From an uncultured Erysipelotrichaceae bacterium (GTDB lineage Bacteria > Bacillota_I > Bacilli_A > Erysipelotrichales > Erysipelotrichaceae), in contig CANPNQ010000077.1 of NCBI GenBank assembly GCA_947575425.1, positions 1 to 5,968 on the forward strand: a stretch of 5,968 nt of DNA. Direction: 5' to 3'. The translations under genes were made by a program, and so were the position numbers. Below are positions 5,653 through 5,968 of the stretch, piece after piece. Under the pieces are notes generated by a model, which worked only from the letters and a program-made list of their open reading frames with translations, searched no databases and was not told the origin of the DNA. The number at the start of each line of letters is the position of its first letter. Position 1 is the first letter of the stretch.

Positions 5653-5968
5653 ATGAAAACCTTCATCGGAGTGGATCTTGGTGGAACCAATGTGCGAGTC
5701 GCTAAGGTTGATGAGCAGGGAAGCTTATTACAGGTCGTGAAAGAAGCGACAGAGATAGAACAGGGGGTGGAACATGTCATCCATAAGATCATTCATATGA
5801 TTGAAGCCATTGAGGGGCATGAGGAATGTCTGGGAATCGGTATGGGTGTACCGGGACCGGTAGATACCAAGCGGGGCGTCATGATGATGGCGACCAATTT
5901 GCCGGGTTTTGAAGGATATCCGCTGTCTGAGCGCTTATCCACACATTTCGATAAAGCGGTCTATGTCG
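5653..5968 (+). CDS. ROK-family sugar kinase, probably glucokinase (partial, 3' end outside window)
   Basis: Only the first 105 codons are present; the frame is open to the right edge. ROK kinases phosphorylate sugars, most often glucose to glucose 6-phosphate, and some family members are transcription repressors with an added N-terminal DNA-binding domain. Here the protein starts directly with the ATPase fold: the phosphate-binding motif DLGGTN at 8-13 within GVDLGGTNVRVAKVD, then GMGVPGPVD near 65-73, and the NLPGF stretch near 83-87 that is typical of glucokinase-like members. There is no helix-turn-helix, so it is an enzyme rather than a NagC/XylR-type regulator. A perfect AGGAGG at 5639-5644 lies eight bases before the ATG. 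The sugar-specificity and zinc motifs lie beyond the edge, so glucose as substrate is an inference supported by the glycolytic neighbours. It forms a separate transcription unit after the pyk terminator. Confidence 0.85.
   Translation, partial: MKTFIGVDLGGTNVRVAKVDEQGSLLQVVKEATEIEQGVEHVIHKIIHMIEAIEGHEECLGIGMGVPGPVDTKRGVMMMATNLPGFEGYPLSERLSTHFDKAVYV

Noticed and set aside
5511..5705. 64-codon open frame across the pyk-kinase gap
   Set aside because: It begins inside the terminator, overlaps the promoter candidates and the real kinase start in another frame, and has no ribosome-binding site.

Overview
The window is a stretch of core chromosome from a low-to-moderate GC Firmicute (Bacillota). 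The main evidence is the adjacent pair for the replication-initiation proteins DnaB (DnaB/DnaD family) and DnaI (helicase loader). This primosome is specific to Firmicutes and is absent from E. coli. All genes lie on the + strand and have good Shine-Dalgarno sequences. My best guess is a member of the Erysipelotrichia, based on the gene order and general sequence style; this is inference and no marker gene here proves it.

Layout: 1-205 is a leader with no convincing gene. coaE (dephospho-CoA kinase), dnaB and dnaI (212-2847) form a tight block: the dnaB ribosome-binding site lies in the last codons of coaE, and dnaB and dnaI overlap by 8 bases. A 56-base gap then carries a good sigma-A-type promoter (perfect TATAAT) for pfkA (6-phosphofructokinase), followed by pyk (pyruvate kinase). 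The pfkA-pyk gap of 169 bases has a hairpin over the pfkA stop codon and a very purine-rich leader, but no clear promoter, so the two are probably co-transcribed. A strong intrinsic terminator follows pyk. A new promoter region then leads into a ROK-family sugar kinase (probably glucokinase), which runs off the right edge.

How they fit together: the first block makes coenzyme A (last step) and loads the replicative helicase. The second block holds the two ATP-linked control steps of glycolysis. The last gene would feed glucose into that pathway as glucose 6-phosphate.

The region is ordinary housekeeping DNA, and I found no mobile element, CRISPR array, RNA gene or undescribed system. The observations most worth checking are a CoaE that is about 17 residues short just before its conserved His-Pro, with a shikimate-kinase-like P-loop; the absence of nrdR between coaE and dnaB; the hairpin at the pfkA stop; and a repeated ATAGGA-type element after pyk that offers a second partner for the terminator's 5' arm.
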